From Butyrivibrio sp. (lineage in GTDB: Bacteria > Bacillota > Clostridia > Lachnospirales > Lachnospiraceae), in assembly GCA_015056625.1 (NCBI GenBank), contig SVFY01000002.1:124001-188000 (forward strand): DNA of 64,000 nucleotides, in the 5' to 3' direction. This document shows, one piece after another, positions 9,422-18,074 of the stretch. The position numbers and the translations under genes are program-made. Below the pieces are notes generated by a model. That model was given only the letters and a program-made list of their open reading frames with translations, was not told where the DNA came from and searched no databases. Numbering within the stretch: the stretch's first letter is position 1; each line of letters begins with the position of its first letter.

Positions 9422-9449
9422 TTGCACAAAGACCAAATAGTAGTATTAT
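9422..9449 (+). promoter_or_regulatory. Candidate promoter of the glycerol-3-phosphate oxidation genes
   Basis: TTGCAC (9422-9427), a 16-base spacer and TATTAT (9444-9449), upstream of a leader terminator. The element starts 18 bases after glpF. TTGCACAAAG is shared with the glpP promoter region. Confidence 0.5.
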
Positions 9450-9474
9450 TAATTTAACTTGATATTGAAGCGGA

Positions 9475-9533
9475 GGCGAGAGTGAGCACTTATCTGTGGG
9501 GAACACAGTTTGCTTTCTCTCGCCTATTTTTTT
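9475..9533 (+). terminator. Leader terminator upstream of the first flavoprotein gene
   Basis: An outer stem GGCGAGAG/CTCTCGCC (9475-9482 with 9517-9524) encloses CTGTG/CACAG (9494-9498 with 9504-9508) with loop GGGAA, followed by TATTTTTTT. It sits immediately before the ribosome binding site. Its architecture and the strings GAGAGT and GTTTGCT resemble the hairpin before glpP, which suggests a shared GlpP target. Confidence 0.8.
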
Positions 9534-9546
9534 GAAGGAGAAGATT

Positions 9547-10998
9547 ATGACGTACGATGTGATCGTGATCGGAGCCGGTGTTACCGGATCTGCAGTCGCA
9601 AGAGAGCTTTCAAAATACGAAGCTGATGTTTGCGTACTGGAAAAATGCGAAGATGTTTGTGAGGGAACATCTAAAGCTAATTCTGCCATCGTTCACGCTG
9701 GATTTGATGCTGCTGAAGGATCACTTATGGCTAAGCTTAATGTCCGCGGCAATGAAATGATGGATGACCTTGCAAGAGACCTGGATATTCCATTTAAGAG
9801 AAATGGATCTATGGTTGTCTGCATCCACAAGGAAGCTCTTGATGGACTTAAGGATCTCTATGACAGAGGCGTAAAAAATGGCGTTAAGGATCTTAAGATC
9901 TTAAACAGAGAGGAAGCTCTTGAGATGGAGCCTAACCTTTCTGAAAACGTAGAGGGGGCACTTTGGGCTCCAACAGGTGGAATCATCTGTCCGTTCGAAC
10001 TCAATATTGCTATGGCTGAAAACGCTAATATGAATGGCGTTGACTTCCGCTTTAACACAGAAGTAGAAGATATTAAAAAAGGCGAGGACGGCAACTGGCA
10101 CCTTCGCACTAACAACGGCGAATATGTTGCAAGATATGTTGTCAATGCAGCTGGTGTCTATGCTGATAAGATCCACAATATGGTAAGTGCAGACAAGATG
10201 CACATCATCGAGCGAAGAGGTGATTATTGCCTTCTTGATAAGACTGTTGGAGGTCATGTTAAACATACTATCTTCCCACAGCCTACAAAACTTGGTAAAG
10301 GCGTTCTTGTATCACCTACAGTACATGGCAACCTCATAGTTGGACCTACAGCTGTTGACATTGAGAACAAGGAAGGCAACAATACTACAGCAGCAGGCAT
10401 CGATGATCTTATTGCAAAGGCAGGAGATCATGTAAGAAATCTTCCTATCAGGAATGTCATCACCTCCTTTGCTGGACTTCGTGCCCATGAGGAGCACCAC
10501 GAGTTCATCATCAAGGAAGTTGACGATGCCAAGAACTTCATTGACTGCGCAGGAATTGAATCTCCAGGTCTTACCAGCAGTCCTGCTATTGGCGAGATGG
10601 TTGGAAACATGATGAAGGAAATGATGGACCTTAAGCCCAAGGCTAACTGGATCAGCACTCGTAAGGGCGTTAAGAAAACAGAAGGCCTTAGCATTGAAGA
10701 AAGAAATGAACTCATCAAACAGAACCCTGCATATGGAACCATCATCTGCAGATGTGAGTCCATTACTGAGGGAGAAATCCTGGATGCTATCCACAGACCT
10801 CTTGGCGCAAGAAGCCTTGACGGCGTAAAGAGAAGGACTCGTGCCGGAATGGGCAGATGTCAGGCAGGTTTCTGCTCACCTCGTACAATGGAGATCCTCC
10901 ACAGAGAACTTGGTATTCCTTATGAGAAGATTACCAAGAGTGGCGGCAATTCCAATATTGTACTTGAGAGAACAAAAGGGGAGGTAAGCGGGTCATGA
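9547..10998 (+). CDS. FAD-dependent glycerol-3-phosphate dehydrogenase-like subunit with BFD-type [2Fe-2S] domain
   Basis: The ATG at 9547 follows GAAGGAG. Upstream in-frame codons lie inside the leader terminator and are rejected. The protein has 483 residues. It opens with an FAD-binding Rossmann motif (DVIVIGAGVTGSAVAREL) and contains SKANSAIVHAGFD, typical of GlpA/LhgO-type DAO oxidoreductases. The last ~80 residues form a BFD-like iron-sulfur domain (IICRCESITEGEIL then GMGRCQAGFC). With the next two genes it makes the clostridial set that replaces glpD and oxidises glycerol-3-phosphate to dihydroxyacetone phosphate. The link to glycerol comes from position in the glp cluster and from GlpA resemblance. 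2-Hydroxyglutarate-type activity is the alternative. Its stop overlaps the next ATG by 4 bases. Confidence 0.85.
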   Translation: MTYDVIVIGAGVTGSAVARELSKYEADVCVLEKCEDVCEGTSKANSAIVHAGFDAAEGSLMAKLNVRGNEMMDDLARDLDIPFKRNGSMVVCIHKEALDGLKDLYDRGVKNGVKDLKILNREEALEMEPNLSENVEGALWAPTGGIICPFELNIAMAENANMNGVDFRFNTEVEDIKKGEDGNWHLRTNNGEYVARYVVNAAGVYADKIHNMVSADKMHIIERRGDYCLLDKTVGGHVKHTIFPQPTKLGKGVLVSPTVHGNLIVGPTAVDIENKEGNNTTAAGIDDLIAKAGDHVRNLPIRNVITSFAGLRAHEEHHEFIIKEVDDAKNFIDCAGIESPGLTSSPAIGEMVGNMMKEMMDLKPKANWISTRKGVKKTEGLSIEERNELIKQNPAYGTIICRCESITEGEILDAIHRPLGARSLDGVKRRTRAGMGRCQAGFCSPRTMEILHRELGIPYEKITKSGGNSNIVLERTKGEVSGS

Positions 10999-12263
10999 AG
11001 ACATATGATATCGTAATTGTAGGCGGCGGCCCTGCTGGCCTTGCGGCAGCTGTAGCTGCAAAAGAAGCTGGAAATGACAGCATTTTGATCCTTGAAAGAG
11101 ATCACGAGCTCGGCGGAATCCTTAACCAGTGTATCCACAATGGTTTCGGACTTCATACCTTCAAGGAAGAGCTCACAGGTCCTGAATATGCTTATCGTTT
11201 CATCAAGCAGGTTCTTGATCTTGGTATAGAGTACAAGCTTAATACAATGGTAATGGACATTGCTGCTGACAAGACTGTAACAGCAATGAACAGAGAAGAC
11301 GGAATGTTCCAGATCCCTGCCAAGGCAGTTATCCTTGCAATGGGATGCAGAGAGCGCCCCCGCGGTGCCTTAAACATTCCTGGATACCGTCCTGCAGGTA
11401 TCTTCTCAGCAGGTACAGCCCAGAGACTTGTCAACATCGAAGGCTACATGCCAGGAAGAGAAGTTGTTATCCTTGGATCTGGTGACATCGGACTTATCAT
11501 GGCAAGAAGAATGACTCTTGAGGGCGCCAAGGTTAAGGTAGTTGCTGAGCTTCTTCCTTATTCCGGAGGACTTAAGAGAAATATCGTTCAGTGTCTTGAT
11601 GACTATGGCATTCCTCTTAAGCTGTCCCACACAGTTGTTGATATTGAGGGAAAAGAGCATGTAACAGCCGTTACTATCGCTGAGGTTGGCCCTGACAGAA
11701 AGCCAATTCCTGGAACAGAAGAAAGATATACCTGTGATACACTTCTTCTTTCCTGCGGACTTATCCCTGAGAACGAGCTTTCAAGATCAGCAGGAGTTAC
11801 AATGAACCCTGTTACATCCGGGCCTGTAGTTAACGAGTCTCTTGAGACCAACATTCCTGGCGTATTTGCCTGCGGCAATGTTCTTCATGTTCATGACCTG
11901 GTTGACTATGTTTCTGAGGAAGCTAAGAGAGCAGGACAGAACGCAGTTAAGTACATTGCAGATGGATGTAAGGATGAAAATGGAAGCGATGTTATTGAGC
12001 TCTTTGCTACTGATGGAGCAAGATATACAGTTCCCAGCACTATCAACAAATCAAGAATGGATGACCTTCTCACTGTAAGATTCAGAGTTGGCGATGTTTA
12101 CAAGAACTCTTTCGTAAGTGTTTACTTTGATGATGAGAGAGTAATGCACAACGAAAAGAGGATACTTGCACCTGGTGAGATGGAGCAGATCATTCTTCAG
12201 AAAAAGAAACTTGATGAGTATCCAAATCTTAAGAAGATAACTGTAAAGATAGAAAAGGAGTGA
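10995..12263 (+). CDS. FAD/NAD(P)-dependent oxidoreductase, partner of the GlpA-like protein
   Basis: The protein has 422 residues. An N-terminal FAD motif (DIVIVGGGPAGLAAAVAAKEAG) is followed by a second Rossmann motif (VVILGSGDIGLIMARRM) and a C-terminal FAD-side motif (IPGVFACGNVLHVHDLVDYVSEE). This is the pyridine nucleotide-disulfide reductase architecture. LNQCIHNGFGL near the N-terminus is typical of this clostridial subfamily. It probably passes electrons between the GlpA-like subunit and NAD(P) or another carrier. ATGA coupling to the previous gene and a spacing of 7 bases to the next indicate one translationally coupled unit. Confidence 0.87.
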   Translation: MKTYDIVIVGGGPAGLAAAVAAKEAGNDSILILERDHELGGILNQCIHNGFGLHTFKEELTGPEYAYRFIKQVLDLGIEYKLNTMVMDIAADKTVTAMNREDGMFQIPAKAVILAMGCRERPRGALNIPGYRPAGIFSAGTAQRLVNIEGYMPGREVVILGSGDIGLIMARRMTLEGAKVKVVAELLPYSGGLKRNIVQCLDDYGIPLKLSHTVVDIEGKEHVTAVTIAEVGPDRKPIPGTEERYTCDTLLLSCGLIPENELSRSAGVTMNPVTSGPVVNESLETNIPGVFACGNVLHVHDLVDYVSEEAKRAGQNAVKYIADGCKDENGSDVIELFATDGARYTVPSTINKSRMDDLLTVRFRVGDVYKNSFVSVYFDDERVMHNEKRILAPGEMEQIILQKKKLDEYPNLKKITVKIEKE

Positions 12264-12270
12264 CAAGCTG

Positions 12271-12636
12271 ATGGAAACAAAAGAACTTACATGTATCGGA
12301 TGTCCTATGGGATGCCTTCTTACAGTTACTTTAGATAATGGTGAAGTCACCGAAGTGAAGGGCAATACCTGTGCAAAGGGTGACATCTACGCAAGAAAAG
12401 AAGTCGTTAATCCCACAAGGATCGTAACTAGCACAGTTAAGATTAAGGGCGGTGACAAGGAGAGAGTATCTGTAAAAACTGCAAATGATATTCCAAAGAG
12501 CAAGATCTTTGAAGTTATGAAGGATATCGATGCAGCATGTGTTAAGGCTCCAGTCCATATCGGAGATGTCCTTGTAAAAGACGTTGCTGGATGCGGCGTT
12601 GACGTTATCGCTACAAGAAATGTAGAAGCAGTTTAA
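12271..12636 (+). CDS. DUF1667 cysteine-rich small protein of the glycerol-3-phosphate oxidation unit
   Basis: The protein has 121 residues and starts 7 bases after the previous stop, with AAAGGAG upstream. The N-terminus carries LTCIGCPMGCLLTV and then NTCAKGDIYA. The four cysteines fit an iron-sulfur cluster, as proposed for DUF1667. The C-terminal half resembles a small alpha/beta fold (SKIFEVMKDIDAACVKAPVHIGDV). The family is regularly found as the third member of this GlpA-like/GlpB-like set in Clostridia, so an electron-transfer role is likely but unproven. A very strong terminator follows. Confidence 0.88.
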   Translation: METKELTCIGCPMGCLLTVTLDNGEVTEVKGNTCAKGDIYARKEVVNPTRIVTSTVKIKGGDKERVSVKTANDIPKSKIFEVMKDIDAACVKAPVHIGDVLVKDVAGCGVDVIATRNVEAV

Positions 12637-12667
12637 AAAAGTATTGCAACATTTATCCGGTTGATTT

Positions 12668-12716
12668 AGAATACAAAGTGTACTAATACTAATAGTACAC
12701 TTTGTATTCTTTTTTT
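12668..12716 (+). terminator. Strong terminator of the glycerol regulon
   Basis: A perfect 18-bp stem (12668-12685 with 12693-12710) with a 7-base loop, followed directly by a T run. It begins 31 bases after the DUF1667 gene. Confidence 0.95.
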
Positions 12717-12723
12717 GTGTAGA

Positions 12724-12798
12724 GCACCTGGTGAGGTCTTTTCGAACCTGGTGCGAACCACTCACGTGCACTGAATGAGGTTCTTTCGAATTTAGTGC
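12724..12798 (+). other. Two tandem 31-nt hairpins with compensatory changes upstream of the GntR gene
   Basis: Copy 1 spans 12724-12754 and copy 2 spans 12768-12798, a 44-base period. Both have 9-position arms around a 13-base interior that is nearly identical (GAGGTCTTTTCGA and GAGGTTCTTTCGA). Stem pairs 5/27, 7/25 and 8/24 change from G-C type to A-T type on both sides, so pairing is kept while sequence is not. This fits a structured RNA or a tandem regulator site. They end 24 bases before the GntR start. Confidence 0.6.
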
Positions 12799-12822
12799 AG
12801 CGGGAGCTGATGAGGGAACACT

Positions 12823-13212
12823 ATGAGTATGATCAATTACCAAGACAGCCGGCCTATCTATGAACAGATAGTCGAGAATTTCAAAATGCAGATGTATAAA
12901 GGAATCCTGCAGGAGGGCGATCAGATGCCATCTGTAAGGAGCCTTGCTGTGGAACTGTCCACCAATCCCAATACTGTTCAAAAAGCATATGCAGAGCTTG
13001 AGAGACAGGGCTTTATTTACACCGTCAAAGGAAGGGGTAACTTTGTTAAGGGTGATGCTCTTTTAAAAGACAACAAGAAAAAAGAGCTTGTGGAGATGAT
13101 TGTAGAGCTGTTTATGGAAGCTCATGAGATCGGATTATCAATTGACGAACTGGTATCTGATATCAAAGAGCATCTTGCAAGGATAGAAAGTGGGGAGAAA
13201 AAGAATGATTGA
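12823..13212 (+). CDS. GntR family (YtrA-like) transcriptional regulator
   Basis: The protein has 129 residues, the short YtrA type without a large effector domain. Residues 1-75 form the winged helix (RPIYEQIVENFKMQMYKGIL, MPSVRSLAVELSTNPNTVQKAYAELERQGFIYTVKGRGNFV). The helical tail (residues 80-129) probably dimerises. In Bacillus, YtrA represses an ABC transporter operon responding to cell-wall-active antibiotics. Here too the gene overlaps the start of an ABC ATPase gene, by 8 bases. It is probably the autoregulated local repressor of the following transporter genes. The ribosome binding site is GAGGGA. Confidence 0.87.
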   Translation: MSMINYQDSRPIYEQIVENFKMQMYKGILQEGDQMPSVRSLAVELSTNPNTVQKAYAELERQGFIYTVKGRGNFVKGDALLKDNKKKELVEMIVELFMEAHEIGLSIDELVSDIKEHLARIESGEKKND

Positions 13213-14110
13213 ACTTTTAGATCTGTCTAAGGATTTTGACGACGTAAAAGCTGTTAATAGTGTCTCATTAAATGTCCTTGATGGAGAGGTGTTTGGCCTG
13301 GTGGGGACCAATGGCGCAGGTAAGAGTACTATCCTTAGGATAATCTCAGGAGTCATTAAACCGGATTCCGGAATTGTTCTTGTGGACAAGAGACCAGTTT
13401 ACGACAACCCGGAAGTTAAGAGTGATATCTTTTATATTTCAGATGATCAGTACTTTTTGCCAGCAGCAACTCCGGAGGAGATGGCAAGCTACTATGAGGG
13501 GATCTACAAAAACTTTGATAAGCTTAGATTCCATAAGCTTTGTACTGGATTTGGACTGGATACAAAAAGAAGGATAAGCACTTTTTCCAAGGGAATGAAA
13601 AAGCAGGTTTCAATAATCCTTGGACTGTGTGCAGGAACCAAGTACCTTCTTTGCGATGAGACCTTTGATGGTCTTGACCCGGTAGTCCGTCAGGGCGTTA
13701 AGAGTCTTTTTGCGGCAGATATGTCAGACAGAGGTCTTACACCAATAATTGCATCTCATAACTTAAGAGAGCTTGAAGATATCTGTGATCATATAGGACT
13801 TCTTCATCAGGGAGGAGTTATCTTATCTGAGGATATCGAGGATATGAAGCTCAGGATGCAGAAGGTACAGTGCGTATTCCAAAATGAAGAGGACGAAAAG
13901 GCTGCAACAGAAGGCCTTGAAGTACTCCTTCATGAGAGGAGAGGAAGGCTTTCCACCTATACGATCCGTGGGGACAGAGAGGAAGTGGAGAGCGCATTCA
14001 AGAGAGGAAATCCAGTATTCTTTGAGGTTTTGGCACTTTCACTGGAAGAGATATTTATTAGTGAAACGGAGGTAGTTGGGTATGACATCCGCAAATTTGT
14101 CCTTGGGTGA
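13205..14110 (+). CDS. ABC transporter ATP-binding protein
   Basis: The ATG at 13205 follows GGGGAGA. An in-frame GTG at 13190 lies before that site and is less likely. The protein has 301 residues. Walker A is GTNGAGKST (about residues 35-43), the signature is STFSKGMKKQV, Walker B is LLCDETFDGLDP, and the switch histidine is in IIASHN. About 80 residues follow the core, as in YtrB/YtrE or CcmA-like exporters. It overlaps the GntR gene (8 bases) and the permease gene (29 bases), so the three are tightly coupled. It should energise the permease encoded next. Whether it also serves the MalFG-like permeases downstream is unknown, though it is not of the MsmX type. Confidence 0.9.
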   Translation: MIELLDLSKDFDDVKAVNSVSLNVLDGEVFGLVGTNGAGKSTILRIISGVIKPDSGIVLVDKRPVYDNPEVKSDIFYISDDQYFLPAATPEEMASYYEGIYKNFDKLRFHKLCTGFGLDTKRRISTFSKGMKKQVSIILGLCAGTKYLLCDETFDGLDPVVRQGVKSLFAADMSDRGLTPIIASHNLRELEDICDHIGLLHQGGVILSEDIEDMKLRMQKVQCVFQNEEDEKAATEGLEVLLHERRGRLSTYTIRGDREEVESAFKRGNPVFFEVLALSLEEIFISETEVVGYDIRKFVLG

Positions 14111-16244
14111 GAAAATTAAAAACAGAAGAACATATTTAAACAGAACGCTTTGGACAAGCCTTGTGGTTACTCCATTTTATGCTGCATATTTTATCCTTGG
14201 CGTTATCATGATGGTCTCAAGATCCATCAACTACGCAAATGTATATCATCAGACAGCTGAGCAGCTTCATATGGAGAAGATCAGCGCTGTGGCCAATATT
14301 GTAGGCTTTGGCTCAATTGTCTGGATCCTGGTAGTAGGCACGGCAATAATGTTTGCACTTCAGGGCTTTTCCTATGTATTTAATGTAAGTCAGATGGACT
14401 TTTATTTAAGTCAGCCCACCACAAGAGCCCAGAGGATAAAGAAAAACTATTTTAATGCCTTTGGAACATTCATTTCAATATATGTTTTCACAGAAGCTGT
14501 CGCACTGATAATCGCTGCAGCTATGGGAGCAGTAAACGGGAATGTTCTTATGTCAGCCCTTATTGAAACACTCAGAGAAATAGTACTGTTTTTTGCCTTT
14601 TATAATATGACAGTTCTTGCTGTGATGCTCAGTGGATCACTTCCCATAGCCATACTCATAACCGCGGGATTTACATTTCTTTCGGTTATCATATTTGGAG
14701 AAATAGCTCTGTTCAAAGGTATTTTCTATTCGACATTTTATGGCGAAGAACCTTTTAGAGTATATCTTTCCCCAATCTATGACAGAATTTCTGCGATGAG
14801 CCATCTTATCACTGTAACTAAGGATGATCTTCTTAAAGCAGGATATATTACTAAGTGTATAGATTGTATCATCGACAAGGAAATTGATATCCTGATTGTT
14901 GGATTCATAGCTTTTGTAGCAGTTCTTATTTTTGCAAAGCTCCGCCAGGCGGAGATGGCTGGAAAGAGCATTCCCTTTAGACCTTTCAGATGGTTCATCA
15001 AGGTTATTTCCAGCGCTATTGTAGGTGTTGGAAGCGGCTATTTTGTATATCTGCTCTACAGCTCTGTATGGAATAGCAAGCTTTATGTGATGATGTGCGC
15101 TATCATGGTAATTGCAACTATATTTGCAGGCTGCATCATAGAAGTGATTCTTGAGGGCAATATAAGGCGCATGTTCAAGGGAATGGCTCAGACAATAATG
15201 GCAATAGCACTTGTAATACTCACATTTGTGATCTACAGGGGAGACCTTCTTGGATTTGACAGCTTTGTTCCTTCTGCTGATAAAGTTGAAAGCTGTGCCA
15301 TCTTAAATGGTGAAAGAACTTTCAATTTCTATAACGGCTTTTATAGTGAGAGCCGCTTTAGCAGCAACGAGTTTATGAAGCTTACAGATGTAGAATCCTT
15401 CATAGAGCTTGCAAAAGTGGGAATGGAGACACAGAAAAAAACAAAAGATAGCGAGAATAGAGGCCTTTATATAAACTCTGGCTATCAGGTGGGTATCCTT
15501 TACAGGATGAAGAATGGAAAGGATATTTACAGATACATAACAATTCCTTACGACACAGTTGATGACAGCCTTGATAGAATTGTTTCCAGCAAAGAGTATA
15601 AAATTGGAAACTTTGAAGTATTCCAGGATGACTATATCAGAGAAAATTCTCTTTTGGCATCAAACAGTACACTGAGGTATGTGACACCGCTTGAGAGTAA
15701 AGACACGAAAAACTTCGACTATGCAAGGTTTAGTGATGCTTACAGGCAGGATATACTAAACTTTTACAGTTTCAAGGATATGAAGGATAAGATGCCAATA
15801 GGCTCAGTTGAATATGAAGTAAACGATGGAAATTATGTATATGGGTCCTTTGATGTTTATGACACTTACAGCAATACCATTGCTCTTTTAAAAGAGTATG
15901 GAATATATGCTGATAACAAATTAACAGTAGATGACATAAGAAAGATCAATGTTATAAACTATTATCCAGGATATGACCTTGAGCAGATGGAAGATGGGGA
16001 ATATATAAATATTGATGCCCCTCAAAACAAAGAGATGTCATATACTGATAAGGACAAGATGGAAGAGATTCTTGGGGCTGTTATTTCCACAGATTTCTGG
16101 AATCCCTGGTATAACTACAACAATAATAATCAGCAGTACAGTGCTCAGATATATACAAATGATGACAGATCAAAATATGATACAGCTTACTATACATTTT
16201 TAAAGGGAAAGGTTCCTGATTTTGTCGTTAAGGATACTAACTGA
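14082..16244 (+). CDS. ABC transporter permease with large C-terminal extracytoplasmic domain
   Basis: The ATG at 14082 is 9 bases after CGGAGG (14067-14072). The protein has 720 residues. About ten hydrophobic segments occupy residues 25-390. The last ~330 residues (from about GDLLGFDSFVPSADKVESC) are hydrophilic, rich in Y, D and N, with no membrane spans, so they should lie outside the cell. Similar permease-plus-ectodomain proteins (DUF6449-like) accompany YtrA/GntR regulators in Firmicutes, a comparison made from memory. It may export or sense an envelope-active compound with the preceding ATPase. The substrate is unknown. Confidence 0.75.
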   Translation: MTSANLSLGEKIKNRRTYLNRTLWTSLVVTPFYAAYFILGVIMMVSRSINYANVYHQTAEQLHMEKISAVANIVGFGSIVWILVVGTAIMFALQGFSYVFNVSQMDFYLSQPTTRAQRIKKNYFNAFGTFISIYVFTEAVALIIAAAMGAVNGNVLMSALIETLREIVLFFAFYNMTVLAVMLSGSLPIAILITAGFTFLSVIIFGEIALFKGIFYSTFYGEEPFRVYLSPIYDRISAMSHLITVTKDDLLKAGYITKCIDCIIDKEIDILIVGFIAFVAVLIFAKLRQAEMAGKSIPFRPFRWFIKVISSAIVGVGSGYFVYLLYSSVWNSKLYVMMCAIMVIATIFAGCIIEVILEGNIRRMFKGMAQTIMAIALVILTFVIYRGDLLGFDSFVPSADKVESCAILNGERTFNFYNGFYSESRFSSNEFMKLTDVESFIELAKVGMETQKKTKDSENRGLYINSGYQVGILYRMKNGKDIYRYITIPYDTVDDSLDRIVSSKEYKIGNFEVFQDDYIRENSLLASNSTLRYVTPLESKDTKNFDYARFSDAYRQDILNFYSFKDMKDKMPIGSVEYEVNDGNYVYGSFDVYDTYSNTIALLKEYGIYADNKLTVDDIRKINVINYYPGYDLEQMEDGEYINIDAPQNKEMSYTDKDKMEEILGAVISTDFWNPWYNYNNNNQQYSAQIYTNDDRSKYDTAYYTFLKGKVPDFVVKDTN

Positions 16245-16260
16245 TAAAAGAAAACATAGC

Positions 16261-17127
16261 ATGACAGCAAATAAAAGAAAAAGCCTGATTTCCTGGCTTT
16301 TTCTTTTGCCGTCACTTCTTGGAGTGACATTATTTTTTGTTGCTCCATTCTTTGTTGTCATCTATTACTCTGTTATAGATAACCCAATTCAGGGAAACTT
16401 TGTGGGCTTTGAAAACTTTGTAAACGTCTGGAACAATGCAGCATTTAAGCAGGCGGGGATAAACACCTTAAAGTTTTCACTTCTGGCGGTTCCACTTGCA
16501 GTACTTCTATCTCTTTTCCTTGCAGCAGTTATGGAATCGAGGATCCCTGGAAAGAGCTATTTCAGGACGTTTTTCTTAAGTCCCCTTATGGTGCCTACAG
16601 CTTCTGTGGTACTTATATGGCAGGTTTTATTTAACTACAACGGGATCATAAATAATGTTCTTAAGTTCTTTGGAAGTGACAAGATAGATTTCCTTAAGTC
16701 GGATAAAGCCCAGATCGTTATCGTAGTTTTATTTTTATGGAAGAACCTTGGATATAACATGATCCTGTTTATGGCAGCTCTTGCAAGTATTCCCAAGGAG
16801 CTTATGGAAGTGGCAGCCCTGGAAAATGCCAGCAAATTTCAGATTTTCTGGTATGTAAAGGTCAGGTTCATGTCATCTACGATACTGTTTGTGGCCATTA
16901 TGTCCCTTATCAATTCATTTAAGGTTTTCAGAGAAATCTACCTTATGACAGGAGATTACCCTTATAGCAGTCTTTATATGATGCAGCATTTTATGAATAA
17001 TACCTTTGCATCCCTTGATTACCAGAAACTCTCTTCAGCAGCCATAATCATGTTCATTGTGGTCTCGGCCCTTGTTTATGTGATGTATCAGGTTGAAAAT
17101 TTCTATGGAAAGGACCTTGAAGGCTAA
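16261..17127 (+). CDS. MalF/UgpA-type sugar ABC transporter permease
   Basis: The ATG at 16261 is chosen. A TTG at 16222 would overlap the previous gene, and neither has a strong ribosome binding site. The protein has 288 residues with six membrane spans (LISWLFLLPSLLGVTLFFVAPFFVVIYY is the first). The cytoplasmic EAA loop, ELMEVAALENASKFQIFW, lacks the usual glycine of the EAAxxDGA motif (N in its place). That may affect contact with the ATPase. It pairs with the next gene, which overlaps it by one base (TAATG). No MsmX-type ATPase is encoded nearby. Confidence 0.85.
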   Translation: MTANKRKSLISWLFLLPSLLGVTLFFVAPFFVVIYYSVIDNPIQGNFVGFENFVNVWNNAAFKQAGINTLKFSLLAVPLAVLLSLFLAAVMESRIPGKSYFRTFFLSPLMVPTASVVLIWQVLFNYNGIINNVLKFFGSDKIDFLKSDKAQIVIVVLFLWKNLGYNMILFMAALASIPKELMEVAALENASKFQIFWYVKVRFMSSTILFVAIMSLINSFKVFREIYLMTGDYPYSSLYMMQHFMNNTFASLDYQKLSSAAIIMFIVVSALVYVMYQVENFYGKDLEG

Positions 17128-18059
17128 TGGGGATGATGGTCAGAGGAAGCGATAGACTTCGCATCCTGCAAAAAAGAAAGAGGATAGATAAGCTAAAGAC
17201 AATTACGGTAACAGCAATGGCTGTACTGTTTGCGATAGTTTTCCTGCTTCCAATAATACTTACCTTTACCAATTCATTTATGTCAGCGTCGGAGATAAGT
17301 GCCAACTACGGAAGCATATTTGCCACAACAGATAAGGGTGGAAAAGTCTTTGTTTCAAAGACCGTAAACCTAAAGCTTATACCTGATATGATAACCTTGG
17401 GGCAGTATATTACAGTGCTGTTTAAGAGTCCGGAATATCTTTTTAAATTCTGGAATTCAGTAATATATGTAGTACCAATCGTGGTAGTACAGCTGGGAAT
17501 AGCAACCCTTGCTTCATATGGTTTTGCAAGATACGACGGGAAGCTTAAAAGAGCTATCTTTTTTGCATATATAGTAATGATGCTGATGCCGTATCAGGTA
17601 ACACTGGTTCCAAACTTTTTGGTTTCAAAATCCCTTGGCCTTTATGGAAGTGCCTGGTCCATACTTCTTCCGGGATTTTTCTCACCCTTTGCGGTGTACC
17701 TTCTTACCAAGTTTATGAAGAGGATACCTACAGAGGTAATGGAAGCAGCATCCATCGACGGAGCAAACGAGTGGATGATCTTTTCAAGGATCTGTATGCC
17801 GCTCTGTAAGGGGGGTCTAGCTTCAATCGCCATATTAGTATTTTTTGACTACTGGAATATGGTTGAGCAGCCACTTATCTTATTGCCAGATGCGGATAAG
17901 CACCCACTTTCGGTGTTCTTATCCAAGATTAATACAGGAGAGATCAGCCTCGCGTTTGCTGTGGCTGTAATCTATCTGGTGCCGCCACTTCTAATTTTCC
18001 TCTATGGAGAGGATTATCTGGTAGAGGGAATTTCCTACCAGGGAGGAATAAAGGGATAA
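17127..18059 (+). CDS. MalG/UgpE-type sugar ABC transporter permease
   Basis: The protein has 310 residues with six membrane spans. It has a canonical EAA loop (EVMEAASIDGANEWMIFSRICMPL), the site that docks on the ATPase. The N-terminal cytoplasmic region is basic. A ~45-residue extracytoplasmic loop follows span 1 (SASEISANYGSIFATTDKGG...), longer than in most MalG proteins. The start overlaps the stop of the MalF-like gene. It should form the importer channel with that protein. The binding protein is probably the large lipoprotein at 20951-23428. Confidence 0.87.
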   Translation: MGMMVRGSDRLRILQKRKRIDKLKTITVTAMAVLFAIVFLLPIILTFTNSFMSASEISANYGSIFATTDKGGKVFVSKTVNLKLIPDMITLGQYITVLFKSPEYLFKFWNSVIYVVPIVVVQLGIATLASYGFARYDGKLKRAIFFAYIVMMLMPYQVTLVPNFLVSKSLGLYGSAWSILLPGFFSPFAVYLLTKFMKRIPTEVMEAASIDGANEWMIFSRICMPLCKGGLASIAILVFFDYWNMVEQPLILLPDADKHPLSVFLSKINTGEISLAFAVAVIYLVPPLLIFLYGEDYLVEGISYQGGIKG

Positions 18060-18074
18060 TATTGGGAGAGTAAT

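Noticed and set aside
9496..9546. Upstream extension of the GlpA-like reading frame
   Set aside because: The extension runs through a leader terminator hairpin, and the ATG at 9547 has a strong ribosome binding site.
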